From JBBCJT01 sp037190665 (GTDB lineage: Bacteria > Pseudomonadota > Alphaproteobacteria > Acetobacterales > Acetobacteraceae), in contig JBBCJT010000118.1 of NCBI GenBank assembly GCA_037190665.1, positions 1 to 32,298 of the forward strand: 32,298 nt of DNA, in the 5' to 3' direction. Numbering within the stretch: position 1 is the first letter of the stretch; every line of letters begins with the position of its first letter. Below are positions 1-11,432 of this stretch, one piece after another. The position numbers and the translations under genes are program-made. The notes below the pieces were generated by a model that was not told the DNA's origin, ran no database searches, and saw only the letters and a program-made list of their open reading frames with translations.

Positions 1-7
1 CAACCCG

Positions 8-277
8 ATGTCGATCACCGCGGAGCGCCGCACGGCGCTCATTGCCGAATACGCGACCAAGGCCGGCGACACCGGCAGCCCCGAAGTGCAGATCGCCCTG
101 CTGTCGGAGCGGATCAGCAACCTGACCGAGCACCTGAAGACGCACGCGAAGGACTTCCATTCGCGCCGCGGCCTGCTGATGCTGGTCGGCCAGCGCCGTC
201 GCCTGCTCGACTATGTGAAGCGCAAGGAAACCGCGCGCTACGAGGCGATCATCAAGCGGCTCAACCTGCGCCGCTGA
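8..277 (+). CDS. rpsO: 30S ribosomal protein S15
   Basis: Ribosomal protein S15 binds 16S rRNA early in assembly of the small subunit. The 89-residue product has the usual S15 length and the family's conserved core: the GSPEVQIALLSERI segment near residues 23-36, the LTEHLKTHAKDFHSRRGLL segment near residues 39-57, and the C-terminal RRRLLDYVKR. The ATG at position 8 gives the standard N-terminus (MSITAERR). Only seven bases precede it in the window, so its promoter and ribosome binding site cannot be judged. In many bacteria rpsO is followed directly by pnp; here a gene on the opposite strand lies between them. Identification is secure. Confidence 0.98.
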   Translation: MSITAERRTALIAEYATKAGDTGSPEVQIALLSERISNLTEHLKTHAKDFHSRRGLLMLVGQRRRLLDYVKRKETARYEAIIKRLNLRR

Positions 278-282
278 TCGTG

Positions 283-302
283 GCGGGGACGATCGTCCCC
301 GC
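283..302. terminator. Perfect palindrome between convergent rpsO and LysE-family gene
   Basis: A 20-base perfect palindrome, GCGGGGACGATCGTCCCCGC, starts five bases after the rpsO stop codon and ends at the stop codon of the facing exporter gene. As RNA from either strand it would fold into a hairpin with about eight GC-rich pairs. No T-run follows on either side, so a shared bidirectional stop without a U-tract is an inference from position and symmetry. Confidence 0.5.
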
Positions 303-920
303 TCATCCCGCTTGCACCGCGGCGGCCATCCGGCCGGCCGCGAGCACGGCTAGGATCGCCGCAGCGGCGATCCGCGCCTGCCGCTCCCGTGCGGCAAGAA
401 GCCTCCGTGGCGTCGGCAGGGCGAGCACGCCCGCGCACGCCATGAACCACAGCACCGCGACCCCGCCCACCAGCACCGGCAGGACCGGAAGCAGTGGCTT
501 GTCCGCGAGCGGGCCGCCGATCTGGGCTGCGAAGTAGCCCGCGGTCACCGGATTGGTCAGCGCGGTCAGGAAGCCGGCTGTGCAACCGCCGACGGTTTCC
601 CGCCGCGAACCGGGACCGGAGGAGGGGCTTTCGATCGCCCGTCGCGGCAGCAGCAGCGCGGCGGTGATCAGCAGCGCCGTGGCCCCCGCGAGCGCGGCTT
701 CCGGCCCGGCGGCGATTGGCGACAGCGCCACGCAGATGATCGCGGCGAGGCAGGCCGCACCAACGGCCATGCCGAGGCAGAGCGGCATGGCGCCCCGCAT
801 CCCGCGCAGGCCGGCCAGCGCGCCGAGGGCGAGCATGTTGGGACCCGGCACCAGCAGGATGAGCAGGTAGCCGAGGGCGAAGCCCGCCATCAGGTCGGGC
901 GCGGGAAGCAAGGGGGGCAT
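303..920 (-). CDS. LysE/RhtB-family amino-acid exporter
   Basis: Predicted inner-membrane exporter of the LysE/RhtB superfamily, whose members expel amino acids or their derivatives; the substrate cannot be told from sequence. The 205-residue product has the family's length and N-terminal signature: a hydrophobic helix ending in LLVPGPNMLALGALAGLRG (about residues 22-40), with further glycine-rich helices, and GFLTALTNPVTAGYF near the middle, matching the conserved 'NPK/NPV' region. The ATG at 920 gives a normal N-terminus; the frame stays open far upstream but that extension has no membrane segments or family similarity. No strong Shine-Dalgarno sequence is visible before this ATG. The gene faces rpsO and splits the common rpsO-pnp pair. 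Confidence 0.85.
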   Translation of the reverse strand: MPPLLPAPDLMAGFALGYLLILLVPGPNMLALGALAGLRGMRGAMPLCLGMAVGAACLAAIICVALSPIAAGPEAALAGATALLITAALLLPRRAIESPSSGPGSRRETVGGCTAGFLTALTNPVTAGYFAAQIGGPLADKPLLPVLPVLVGGVAVLWFMACAGVLALPTPRRLLAARERQARIAAAAILAVLAAGRMAAAVQAG

Positions 921-1353
921 GGCCGGATCACGCCGGAGATGCTGCGTTGCCGAAATCAAACGCCTCACACGCTCCGGCGCGCCCGCGCAGCCGTGCCCTG
1001 CTCCCATGTGAAGCAGGAAGTCCTTGGCAACCGGCCCGAGGCGCGTCATATGCCGCCGTGGCGGAGCCCTATGAAGGCGGCCGCCGGACCCGTCGTCGCG
1101 GCGGGCTGACAACAGGAACACCACCCCCTCCGCGCGGGCAGACGCGGCGTTTCCGGCCACGTGGGCGGCCCCCGGTGCGCAAGCCCCGGGTCCAGCCGAT
1201 CCCCATGCCGCCCGAAACGCCGGACCGCCGAAGCGGACGGTGCCTGCCACGTCAACCCTCCGCGTCGCTTCCGCCGCGCCCCGCGCGGCCAGACGCAGAA
1301 GCCCGCAGGACCGCGGGCGGGGCCGCATGTGGCGGCCCGTAACGGAGAGTTGG
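921..1353. other. Intergenic region carrying pnp leader; no gene supported
   Basis: This 433-base stretch lies between the divergent LysE-family gene and pnp. Open frames here have proline/arginine-rich, low-complexity translations typical of GC-rich noise and no recognised domain. The pnp side has a Shine-Dalgarno sequence (GGAGAG, 1344-1349) and a hairpin with arms GCCCGC/GCGGGC at 1301-1318. Because the facing gene interrupts rpsO and pnp, the pnp promoter should lie here. Confidence 0.6.
1024..1052 (+). promoter_or_regulatory. Candidate promoter for pnp with long leader
   Basis: TTGGCA (1024-1029, five of six matches to the -35 consensus) is separated by 17 bases from CATATG (1047-1052, three of six matches to the -10 consensus). 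If used, the leader before pnp would be close to 300 bases. The -10 match is poor, so this is only the best-spaced candidate seen by eye. Confidence 0.22.
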
Positions 1354-3543
<2,190 letters not shown>

Positions 3544-3546
3544 GCT

Positions 3547-3592
3547 GGGGCGCACGGGGAATGGGTGGTATCCCGTTCCCCGGGGCGCACGG
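3547..3592 (+). other. Hairpin flanked by 11-base direct repeats after pnp
   Basis: Four bases after the pnp stop lies a hairpin with arms GGGGAATGGG (3556-3565) and CCCGTTCCCC (3572-3581): ten pairs including one G-U, loop TGGTAT. An identical 11-mer, GGGGCGCACGG, overlaps the left arm (3547-3557) and follows the right arm (3582-3592), ending in the Shine-Dalgarno region of the next gene. There is no T-run. It could be an mRNA-stabilising or processing hairpin, or an attenuator between pnp and the flavoenzyme gene. Confidence 0.5.
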
Positions 3593-3599
3593 AGGAGCC

Positions 3600-5000
<1,401 letters not shown>

Positions 5001-5007
5001 GCCCGGC

Positions 5008-5041
5008 GGCCCCGGCAACATGGTGCGGGGCCGAAACTTTT
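5008..5041 (+). terminator. Candidate terminator of flavoenzyme gene
   Basis: Arms GGCCCCG (5008-5014) and CGGGGCC (5026-5032) form a seven-pair GC stem shortly after the stop codon at 5000. GAAAC separates the stem from a short TTTT at 5038-5041. The interrupted, short T-run makes this a modest candidate. Confidence 0.4.
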
Positions 5042-5078
5042 GAGTCTATGATCCCCTCCGTTCCGGCGGAGGGCGAGC

Positions 5079-6167
5079 ATGGGCATGCAGGCGGTCGAGG
5101 TCGCGATCGGCCTCGTGCTGATGTGGCTGCTGCTGGCCCTGGCCTGCACCGCCATCGTGGAATGGATCAACGAACGGCTCCAGCTCCGCTCGCAGGCACT
5201 CGCGGCGGGGCTGGCCCATCTCTGGCGCGAGGTGAAGCAGGCGCAGCAGAGCGAGGTCGCGCTGAAGTTCGAGGACCTGCCGCCGGTCAAGTCGTGCCAG
5301 CCGATGATCGCCTTCCTGCTGCGCCGCCGTTCGGCGGACCCGCCCGCCACGGATTTCGACAGTGCGCTGACCGATCCGGGCTGGCGTGCGCGGGGATTGC
5401 TGCCGCTGTTCGGCGTCATCCGCGGCCGCCCGTCCGACTCGCCGTCCTACGTCGTGACGACGCAGATCGCCGCCGGCATCATCGGCCAGCTCGTGCAGGG
5501 CGCCGCGAACGTGCAGGTCGCGGCGGCGCGTGCCGATGCGGTGATCGAGGCGCTGAAGGACAGTCCTTTCAAGTCGCTGCTGCGCGGCTATCTGGCAACC
5601 GCGAACGGCAGTCTTGCCGTCTTCGAGAAGAAGCTTGCGGCATGGTTCGATGGCACGCTGGAGCGCATCGGCGGCGAGTTCAAGCGCATCGCCCAGCGCT
5701 GGTCGTTCCTGATCGCGCTCGCGATCTGCGGCGCGCTGAACGCGGACAGCATCGCGGTGGCCATGCGGCTGTGGCAGAATCCGGTGCTGCGCGAGGCGAT
5801 CGCCGACCGCGCCGCCGGCATGACGCAGCCCATTCCCGCCGGCCGCGATGCCGAACGGTGCCGCGTGGTGCTGGGCGTCGCGCCGCCCTCCGATGCAACG
5901 CCGGACGAACGGCTGGACTGCCTGTCGCAGACGATGGCGGAGCTTCCCCTCGGCTGGGGGAGCGGGACGATGACGCTGCCCGGCGGGCGCTCGCCGGCCT
6001 CGACGGTGGACTGGTTGCTGCTGCTCGCCACGAAGCTCGCCGGCATCGGGCTTTCGGCGCTGGCCGTGGGTCTCGGCGCGCCGTTCTGGTTCCAGGTGCT
6101 CAACACGCTCAACGCGATCCGCGCCAGCGGCCGTCCGCCCGTCGCGCCGAAGGCGGCGGACGCCTAG
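5079..6167 (+). CDS. Conserved membrane protein of unknown function
   Basis: No function is known to me, but the 362-residue product looks like a widespread conserved family. Three membrane segments are visible: residues about 5-28 (directly at the N-terminus, uncleaved), 208-228, and 312-338. A soluble loop of some 180 residues separates the first two and one of about 80 residues the last two. Recurrent family-like features are AWFDGTLERIGGEFKR (188-203), NADSIAVAMRLW (221-232), LPLGWG (289-294) and LGAPFWFQVLNTLNAIR (332-348). The ATG at 5079 follows a GGAGGG purine run at 5067-5072. The gene is alone on the plus strand and ends ten bases from the facing pqiC stop, so it is not part of that operon. 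Confidence 0.8.
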   Translation: MGMQAVEVAIGLVLMWLLLALACTAIVEWINERLQLRSQALAAGLAHLWREVKQAQQSEVALKFEDLPPVKSCQPMIAFLLRRRSADPPATDFDSALTDPGWRARGLLPLFGVIRGRPSDSPSYVVTTQIAAGIIGQLVQGAANVQVAAARADAVIEALKDSPFKSLLRGYLATANGSLAVFEKKLAAWFDGTLERIGGEFKRIAQRWSFLIALAICGALNADSIAVAMRLWQNPVLREAIADRAAGMTQPIPAGRDAERCRVVLGVAPPSDATPDERLDCLSQTMAELPLGWGSGTMTLPGGRSPASTVDWLLLLATKLAGIGLSALAVGLGAPFWFQVLNTLNAIRASGRPPVAPKAADA

Positions 6168-6177
6168 GGCCGGGGGG

Positions 6178-6741
6178 TCAGCCCCGCGCGACCAGCGTGG
6201 CGATGCGGTCGCTCGCCGTGCCGAGCGCCTCGCTCATGGCGCGGGCGAGGTCGGCCGCGCCCGTGCCGGCGGGGCGCGCCGCCGCGTCCAGCGGAACCGG
6301 CCCCGACACCCGCCCGTTGGCGCGGCGCACCGCGGCCTGGCCCTGAAGGCGGACGGTGCCGCTGCTGTCGAGATCGAAGCGGGAGACCTCCAGCTCGACC
6401 ACCGCGGCCGGCGTCACGGACACCGGCCCGCTTTCCTGGAACACGCGCGCGTTGCGCAGCCGCTGCGAGAGATTGTCCACCAGCACGCGGCCGATCATGT
6501 CGCCCAGCGGCTCGGCCCAGCGTTCCAGATCGGTCACGTGCAGCTCGACGTCGTTCGCCGAGCGGACGATCTGCGGGCGGTCGAGATACTTCGCCAGACC
6601 CACGGAGCGCACCGCCACCGTGGACGGGCCGGCGACGGGCGCCGCACCGGGCATCGGCACCAGCGTGAAGACCCGGGGCTCCGGCGTGGATCCGCAGGCC
6701 GCAAGCGCGAGGCCTGCCAGTAACGCGCCACGCCGCTTCAT
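6178..6741 (-). CDS. pqiC: PqiC-type outer-membrane lipoprotein of the Pqi lipid-transport system
   Basis: Predicted lipoprotein subunit that anchors the periplasmic PqiB bridge at the outer membrane. The 187-residue product starts with a short lipoprotein signal (MKRRGALLAGLALAAC) with the lipidated cysteine at 16. The ABC-transport auxiliary lipoprotein domain follows: FTLVPMPG, VAVRSVGLAKYLDRPQIV and AEPLGDMIGRVLVDNLSQRL are the characteristic strands and helix. Its ATG overlaps the pqiB stop by four bases (ATGA), so it is translationally coupled as the last gene of the operon. Length and order match pqiABC loci of other proteobacteria. Confidence 0.9.
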   Translation of the reverse strand: MKRRGALLAGLALAACGSTPEPRVFTLVPMPGAAPVAGPSTVAVRSVGLAKYLDRPQIVRSANDVELHVTDLERWAEPLGDMIGRVLVDNLSQRLRNARVFQESGPVSVTPAAVVELEVSRFDLDSSGTVRLQGQAAVRRANGRVSGPVPLDAAARPAGTGAADLARAMSEALGTASDRIATLVARG

Positions 6742-8456
6742 CGCCCTCTCTCCGTCGCCCGTTCTGCCTTGCCGCGCACCAATGCCTCCGGATGGCGCTC
6801 CACGTAGTCCGCCAGCAGGCGGATGGAGCGCGCAGCATCGTTCAACTGCGCCACGAGTCGCGTCAGGTCGCGGTTGAACTGGGAGGACTGGCCGTAGCCG
6901 CCCTCGATCGACCCGGCAGCGGCGTTCAGCCGCGTGATCGCCTGCTGCAGCGTCTGCGCCATCGCGGGCAAGCGCTCCAGCGCCGGGGTCATCGTGCGGT
7001 CGGCGGAGCGGGCGAGTTCCTCCACCGCGGCCATCGTGCGCTGCAGAGACTGCAAGCTGTCGGCGACCTGCGTGCCGCCGGCCATGGCGCGCAGGCTGGC
7101 GAGCGTCTCGTTCAGGTTGCGGCCGATCTCGTCGAACGGCACGCCGCCGAGCTTCTCGACCACCTCGCTGACCGAGCGCGTCAGCGTCTCGATCTGCGTC
7201 GGCACGGTGGGCACGACGTAGCGGTCGCCGACGCGGTCCACGGTGGCCGGCGGTGCGTCCGGGAATATCTCGAGCGCGACGGCGAGCTGGCCGGTCAGCA
7301 TGTTGTGCGAGCGGAGCTGCGCGCGCATGCCGCGCGCGACCAGTGCGTTCAGCAGTTCGAGCCCCTGCACCGGACTGTTCTGGCCGATATTCTGCACCCG
7401 CTCCGGCTCGATCTCGAACAGGACCGGCACCCGGACGCGATCGTTCGCGGCGTCGAATTCCAGCTTCACATCCAGCACCCGCCCGACCTGGATGCCGAAC
7501 CACTCGACCGGCGAGCCGATGCTGAGGCCCCGGACCGAGCCCTCGAAATAGGCGAGCAGCGGTTCGCTGCGGCGGTAGGACACCGCACTTGCCGCGTCGC
7601 GGTCCGCGTGGAGCACGAACTCCCGCCCGGCCGCGGCTCGCTCCCCGCTGCGCGCCTGCGGCGGTGTGTCGAAGGCGATGCCGCCGGACAGCACCGCCTG
7701 CAGCGATTCCAGCTCGAGATGGACACCGTTCGGACCGGTCGCGACGGTGATGCCGGAGGCGCGCCAGAAGCGGGAGCCGTCAAAGACGAAGTCGTCGTAG
7801 GGGGCGCGGATGAAGACCTGCACGTCCACGGTCTCCGCCATCTCGCCGAAGCGGATGCGCTGGACCTCGCCGACGGCGATGTCGCGGTAGAAGACCGGCG
7901 CGCCCGGCCCGATGGACCCGAGGCGGTCGCCGTGCAGCACGAAGCTGCGCCCCGCCGCGCCGCTGCGGACGACCGGCGGTTCCTCGAGCCCGACGAAATC
8001 GTTGCGCCGTTCGCCGGGGCCGGGATCCAGCTCGATGAAGGCGCCCGACAGCAGCGTGCCGAGGCCCGATACGCCGCCGGCACCGATGCGGGGCTTCACC
8101 ACCCAGAAGCGCGTGTTCTCGCGCAGGTGCGCGGCGGCGGCGCGCGACATCTGCGCGGTGACGCCGACATGCGACAGGTCGGCGGCCAGCTCCACCGTCT
8201 GCACGATGCCGAGCTCGACATCCTTGTGCTTGATGCGGGTCTTCCCCGCCTCCAGCCCTTCGCCCGTCTCGAAGCGGATGGTGATGGTGGGGCCGCGCTC
8301 GCTGATCGTGTGCCAGGCGAGCCAGCCGGCGATCGCGATGGCGACCAGCGGCACCAGCCAGACGAGCGGCAGCCTCCGCCGCGCGCGGATGGCGGGCGCT
8401 GGATCGGGTGCTGTTCCGGCGTCAGGCACGACGGAACCTGTCGTCATTGGTGGCAT
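6738..8456 (-). CDS. pqiB: PqiB: MCE-domain lipid-transport protein
   Basis: Inner-membrane-anchored protein with MCE (MlaD-like) domains, which in PqiB stack as hexameric rings and form a tube for lipids across the periplasm. The 572-residue product has one N-terminal membrane helix (residues about 29-50), then three MCE units: near 55-145 (ITIRFETGEGLEAGKTRIKHKDVELG), 168-255 (FVLHGDRLGSIGPGAPVFYRDIAVG) and 278-400 (LLAYFEGSVRGLSIGSPVEWFGIQVG). A C-terminal alpha-helical region (about 420-560) would form the needle-like coiled coil. The start could be the ATG at 8456 or the one nine bases later at 8447; both overlap the end of pqiA. The stop overlaps the pqiC start. Confidence 0.92.
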   Translation of the reverse strand: MPPMTTGSVVPDAGTAPDPAPAIRARRRLPLVWLVPLVAIAIAGWLAWHTISERGPTITIRFETGEGLEAGKTRIKHKDVELGIVQTVELAADLSHVGVTAQMSRAAAAHLRENTRFWVVKPRIGAGGVSGLGTLLSGAFIELDPGPGERRNDFVGLEEPPVVRSGAAGRSFVLHGDRLGSIGPGAPVFYRDIAVGEVQRIRFGEMAETVDVQVFIRAPYDDFVFDGSRFWRASGITVATGPNGVHLELESLQAVLSGGIAFDTPPQARSGERAAAGREFVLHADRDAASAVSYRRSEPLLAYFEGSVRGLSIGSPVEWFGIQVGRVLDVKLEFDAANDRVRVPVLFEIEPERVQNIGQNSPVQGLELLNALVARGMRAQLRSHNMLTGQLAVALEIFPDAPPATVDRVGDRYVVPTVPTQIETLTRSVSEVVEKLGGVPFDEIGRNLNETLASLRAMAGGTQVADSLQSLQRTMAAVEELARSADRTMTPALERLPAMAQTLQQAITRLNAAAGSIEGGYGQSSQFNRDLTRLVAQLNDAARSIRLLADYVERHPEALVRGKAERATERGR

Positions 8457-9666
8457 CCCACATCAGCCGCGGGTCGAAGGAGGACGCCGCGATCATGGTC
8501 AGCACCACCACCCCGGCGAAGGCCACCGCGCCCACGCCCGGCTCGATGGTCGCGAGCGTGCCGAGGCGTACCAGCGCGACCAGGATCGCGATCATGAACA
8601 CGTCGACCATCGACCACCGGCCGACGAACTCGATCGCCCGGTAGACCTGCGTGCGCCGGCGCAGGCTGCTGGAGGACCCGTTCCATGTCGTCCACAACAG
8701 CCATGTCATGCCGATCAGCTTGAGAACGGGAACGGTGATGGAAGCGACGAAGACCAGAAGGGCGAGCGGCCACATGCCCGCATGTGCCAGCTCTACCACG
8801 CCGGACAGGATGGTGTCCGGCTGGCCGCGGCCAAGGGAGATCACGGTCATGACCGGATACGCGTTGGCGGGGATGTAGAGCACCGCGCCCGCCGCGCATA
8901 GCGCCGCTGCGCGGTTGAGGCTGTCCGGCTTGCGCCGGTGCAGCCCCGCGCCGCATCGCGGACAGCGGTGGTGCGCGGCATGCGCGTCGCAGACCAGCCC
9001 GCAATCGTGGCAGGCGATCAGATCCCTGCCGGTGGGCGGCGGCACGCGCGGCACGAGGCCCTTGCGCTCCATCGTGTCCCAGATCTCGTCGGGGTCGAGT
9101 GCCGCGTCCGTCCAGGCCATCGCCGCCATCAGCGCCATCAGCGCCCACACGGCGGCGCCGACATGGATGGTGGCGAGATCGACCAGCTTCACGTACGCGA
9201 CGCCGACGCCGAGCATGTAGACTTCCACCATCGCCCAGGGCGCGAGCTTGCGGCCGAACCGGAACACAGCCGGCAGGCCCGGCGGGGGGCGCGGCAGGCG
9301 GATGCCGATCCCGACGATGAGCATGGCAAGCACGCGGATGCCCGGCGCGACCACGCTGGTCAGCAGCACCAGCAGCGCCAGCAGGCCGAGCCCGTCCTCC
9401 CAGAGCTGGCGGATGCCGGTGAGCAGATTGGCATCGCGGACATTGCCGCCGACGCGCAGCGCCATCAGCGGCGCGAACAGCGCGACGCCGTAGAGCACCG
9501 CAGAGGCGATCGACAGCGCCAGCATCTTGTCGAGCGGGTCGCGCGTGCTGCGGCGCATGACCGAATCGCAGCGGATGCAGCGCGCGGCCGTCGCCGGCCG
9601 GAGCGGCGCGAGGTCGTGCACCGTTCCACAATCGTGGCACGCGATCAGGCGGGTGGCGGCTGCCAT
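8422..9666 (-). CDS. pqiA: PqiA: paraquat-inducible membrane protein A
   Basis: Integral inner-membrane partner of PqiB in lipid transport between the two membranes. The 414-residue product has two homologous halves, each with a cytoplasmic zinc-ribbon-like cysteine set followed by about four membrane helices. The cysteines are C10/C13/C30/C33 in the first half (CHDC, CIRC) and C219/C222/C235/C238 in the second (CHDC, CPRC). PqiA hallmarks such as WAMVEVYMLGVGVAYVKL and WSMVDVFMIAILVALVRLG are present, once per half. The ATG at 9666 puts the first CxxC at the expected distance; upstream codons give no family sequence. Only a weak GGGA precedes the start. It is first in the operon and overlaps pqiB by about 35 bases. 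Confidence 0.93.
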   Translation of the reverse strand: MAAATRLIACHDCGTVHDLAPLRPATAARCIRCDSVMRRSTRDPLDKMLALSIASAVLYGVALFAPLMALRVGGNVRDANLLTGIRQLWEDGLGLLALLVLLTSVVAPGIRVLAMLIVGIGIRLPRPPPGLPAVFRFGRKLAPWAMVEVYMLGVGVAYVKLVDLATIHVGAAVWALMALMAAMAWTDAALDPDEIWDTMERKGLVPRVPPPTGRDLIACHDCGLVCDAHAAHHRCPRCGAGLHRRKPDSLNRAAALCAAGAVLYIPANAYPVMTVISLGRGQPDTILSGVVELAHAGMWPLALLVFVASITVPVLKLIGMTWLLWTTWNGSSSSLRRRTQVYRAIEFVGRWSMVDVFMIAILVALVRLGTLATIEPGVGAVAFAGVVVLTMIAASSFDPRLMWDATNDDRFRRA

Positions 9667-9989
9667 ATTGTATCCCGGTACCGATACGTTCCTGTCTAGG
9701 GCACGTTCCCCTCCGCCGTCCATCGGGCAGGTGCGCCCGCCACCGGCCTTGCACTGCCCCATTCGCAACGCCGGCAGAAACGGGCGAAACCCTTTTCCCC
9801 GGCCGCGACATCCTCGCGAAATGCACGCTCCGTAAGGGACCGTCGCCGCCGGGCTGGTCCGGCGCATTGCCGGAGAAGTCCGATGTCCCGACCCTTCCGC
9901 ACGATCGTCCCCCGCATGGCCGAACCCGGCCGGAGCCGGTTCCGATTGCCGGCCGCCCCACCCGCGACCTGTTGCTGAGGATGTCCGCG
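9667..9989. other. Divergent intergenic region, pqiA / TTC38-like gene
   Basis: This 323-base stretch should hold the promoters of two divergent units. Next to the pqiA start is an inverted repeat, GTATC (9670-9674) and GATAC (9683-9687) with eight bases between, in the place where a ribosome binding site would sit. GAGG at 9977-9980 is the likely ribosome binding site of the rightward gene. I see no convincing gene and no clear sigma70 promoter pair. Confidence 0.45.
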
Positions 9990-11348
9990 ATGCTTCACGA
10001 TTGCCGCGACCTGCCCGTCTCGGGCGCCGACCGGGCTGCGCTGGATGGCTATGAGCGCGCCGCGACGACATTCGCGCGCTACCAGACGGACCCGCTTGCC
10101 GAGATCGACTCCGTCATCGCCGCCGCGCCCGATTTCGCGATGGCTCACTGCTTCCGCGCCGGGCTGATGCTGTGCTCGACCGAACGCGCTGCCGAACCCG
10201 AACTGCGCCGGAACATCGAGGCGGTGGAGGCGCTGCACGCCCGCACGACCGAGCGCGAGCGCGGACACGCGGCCGCGGCGCGGGCCTGGCTGGAGGGCGA
10301 TTTCCGCCGCGCCGGCGCGCTGTACGGCGAGGTGCTGACCCGCTGGCCGCGCGACCTGCTCGCGCTGCAACTCGCGCACCAGATCGACTTCTTCACCGGC
10401 AACGCCGCCGCTCTCGCGGAACGGCCGGCACGCTGTCTCGACGCGTGGGGCGATGCGCCCGGCCGATCCTACGCCTCCGGCATGCTCGCCTTCGGGCTGG
10501 AGGAGACGGATCGTTTCCCCGAGGCCGAGATGGCCGGCCGCGCCGCGCTTGAAGGCGACCGGCAGGATGCCTGGGCGGTGCATGCCGTGGGGCATGTGAT
10601 GGAGATGCAGGGGCGCACCGAGGAGGGGATCGGCTTCCTCTCCAGCCGCGTGCCCGACTGGGCGCCCGACAACATGCTTTCCTACCACAACTGGTGGCAC
10701 CTCGCGCTGTACCATCTGGAGCGCGGCGACACCGATGCGGCGCTGGGCATCTACGATCGCAACATCCGGCCGCAGCCATCGGCGGTGGCGCTGGAGATGG
10801 TGGATGCCTCGGCCATGCTGTGGCGATTGCGGCTGCGCGGCGTGTCCGGCGACGGGCGCTGGGCCGAACTGGCGGATAGCTGGGCGCCGATGGCGGAGGA
10901 TGGCTACTACGCCTTCAACGACGTGCACGCCGCGATGGCCTTCATCGGCGCCGGCCGCTTCGACGATGCGGCGCGGCTGGTGGCCGGGCTCGAACGCGTG
11001 GCGGCGGGCAGCGGCGACAACGCGATGATGACGCGCGATGTCGGCCTGCCGCTCTGCCGCGGACTGCTGGCCTTCGGTGAGGGCGACTGGCGCGGGGCGG
11101 TGGATGCCGTCGCACCCGTGCGCGCCGTCGCGCATCGTGCGGGCGGTTCCAACGCGCAGCGAGACGTGATTTCGCTGACGCTGCTGGAAGCGGCGCTGCG
11201 GGCGGACGACGGCAACCTCGCGCGCCGGCTGACGGCCGAAAGGCTGAGCCGCAAGCCGGAGAGTCCGTTCGCGTGGAGCCTCGCAGCGCGAGCCTCGTCC
11301 CTGCGGGCCATCACGCCGGCGATGCGCAGCGCCGTTCCGGCTCACTGA
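9990..11348 (+). CDS. TTC38-like helical-repeat protein
   Basis: The 452-residue product resembles the tetratricopeptide-repeat protein 38 (TTC38) family, which occurs in animals and many proteobacteria and has no settled function. Marks of the family are AWAVHAVGHVMEMQGRTEEG near residue 195-210, then PDNMLSYHNWWHLALYHLERG near 225-245, with NWWH at about 234-237, and IYDRNI shortly after. The rest is made of helix pairs rich in alanine and leucine, consistent with TPR-like repeats. No signal peptide or membrane segment is seen, so a cytoplasmic location is likely. GAGG nine bases upstream favours the ATG at 9990; ATG 9981 is possible. It converges on the ankyrin gene. Confidence 0.78.
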   Translation: MLHDCRDLPVSGADRAALDGYERAATTFARYQTDPLAEIDSVIAAAPDFAMAHCFRAGLMLCSTERAAEPELRRNIEAVEALHARTTERERGHAAAARAWLEGDFRRAGALYGEVLTRWPRDLLALQLAHQIDFFTGNAAALAERPARCLDAWGDAPGRSYASGMLAFGLEETDRFPEAEMAGRAALEGDRQDAWAVHAVGHVMEMQGRTEEGIGFLSSRVPDWAPDNMLSYHNWWHLALYHLERGDTDAALGIYDRNIRPQPSAVALEMVDASAMLWRLRLRGVSGDGRWAELADSWAPMAEDGYYAFNDVHAAMAFIGAGRFDDAARLVAGLERVAAGSGDNAMMTRDVGLPLCRGLLAFGEGDWRGAVDAVAPVRAVAHRAGGSNAQRDVISLTLLEAALRADDGNLARRLTAERLSRKPESPFAWSLAARASSLRAITPAMRSAVPAH

Positions 11349-11356
11349 TAGCGCCG

Positions 11357-11386
11357 CGCCTTGCCGGTGACGTCATCGGCAAGGCG
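11357..11386. terminator. Bidirectional hairpin between convergent genes
   Basis: Arms CGCCTTGCCG (11357-11366) and CGGCAAGGCG (11377-11386) pair perfectly, and the ten-base middle (GTGACGTCAT) can pair further. It lies nine bases after the TTC38-like stop and 46 bases from the ankyrin gene stop. No T-run follows either side. A smaller hairpin, CGGCATG/CATGCCG (11406-11428), lies next to it on the ankyrin side. Confidence 0.5.
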
Positions 11387-11432
11387 AGCGATATCCGCCG
11401 CCGGTCGGCATGTCAGGCTGGCATGCCGGCCG

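Noticed and set aside
947..1342. 131-codon plus-strand frame before pnp
   Set aside because: Proline/arginine-rich low-complexity translation with no domain; better explained as the pnp leader.
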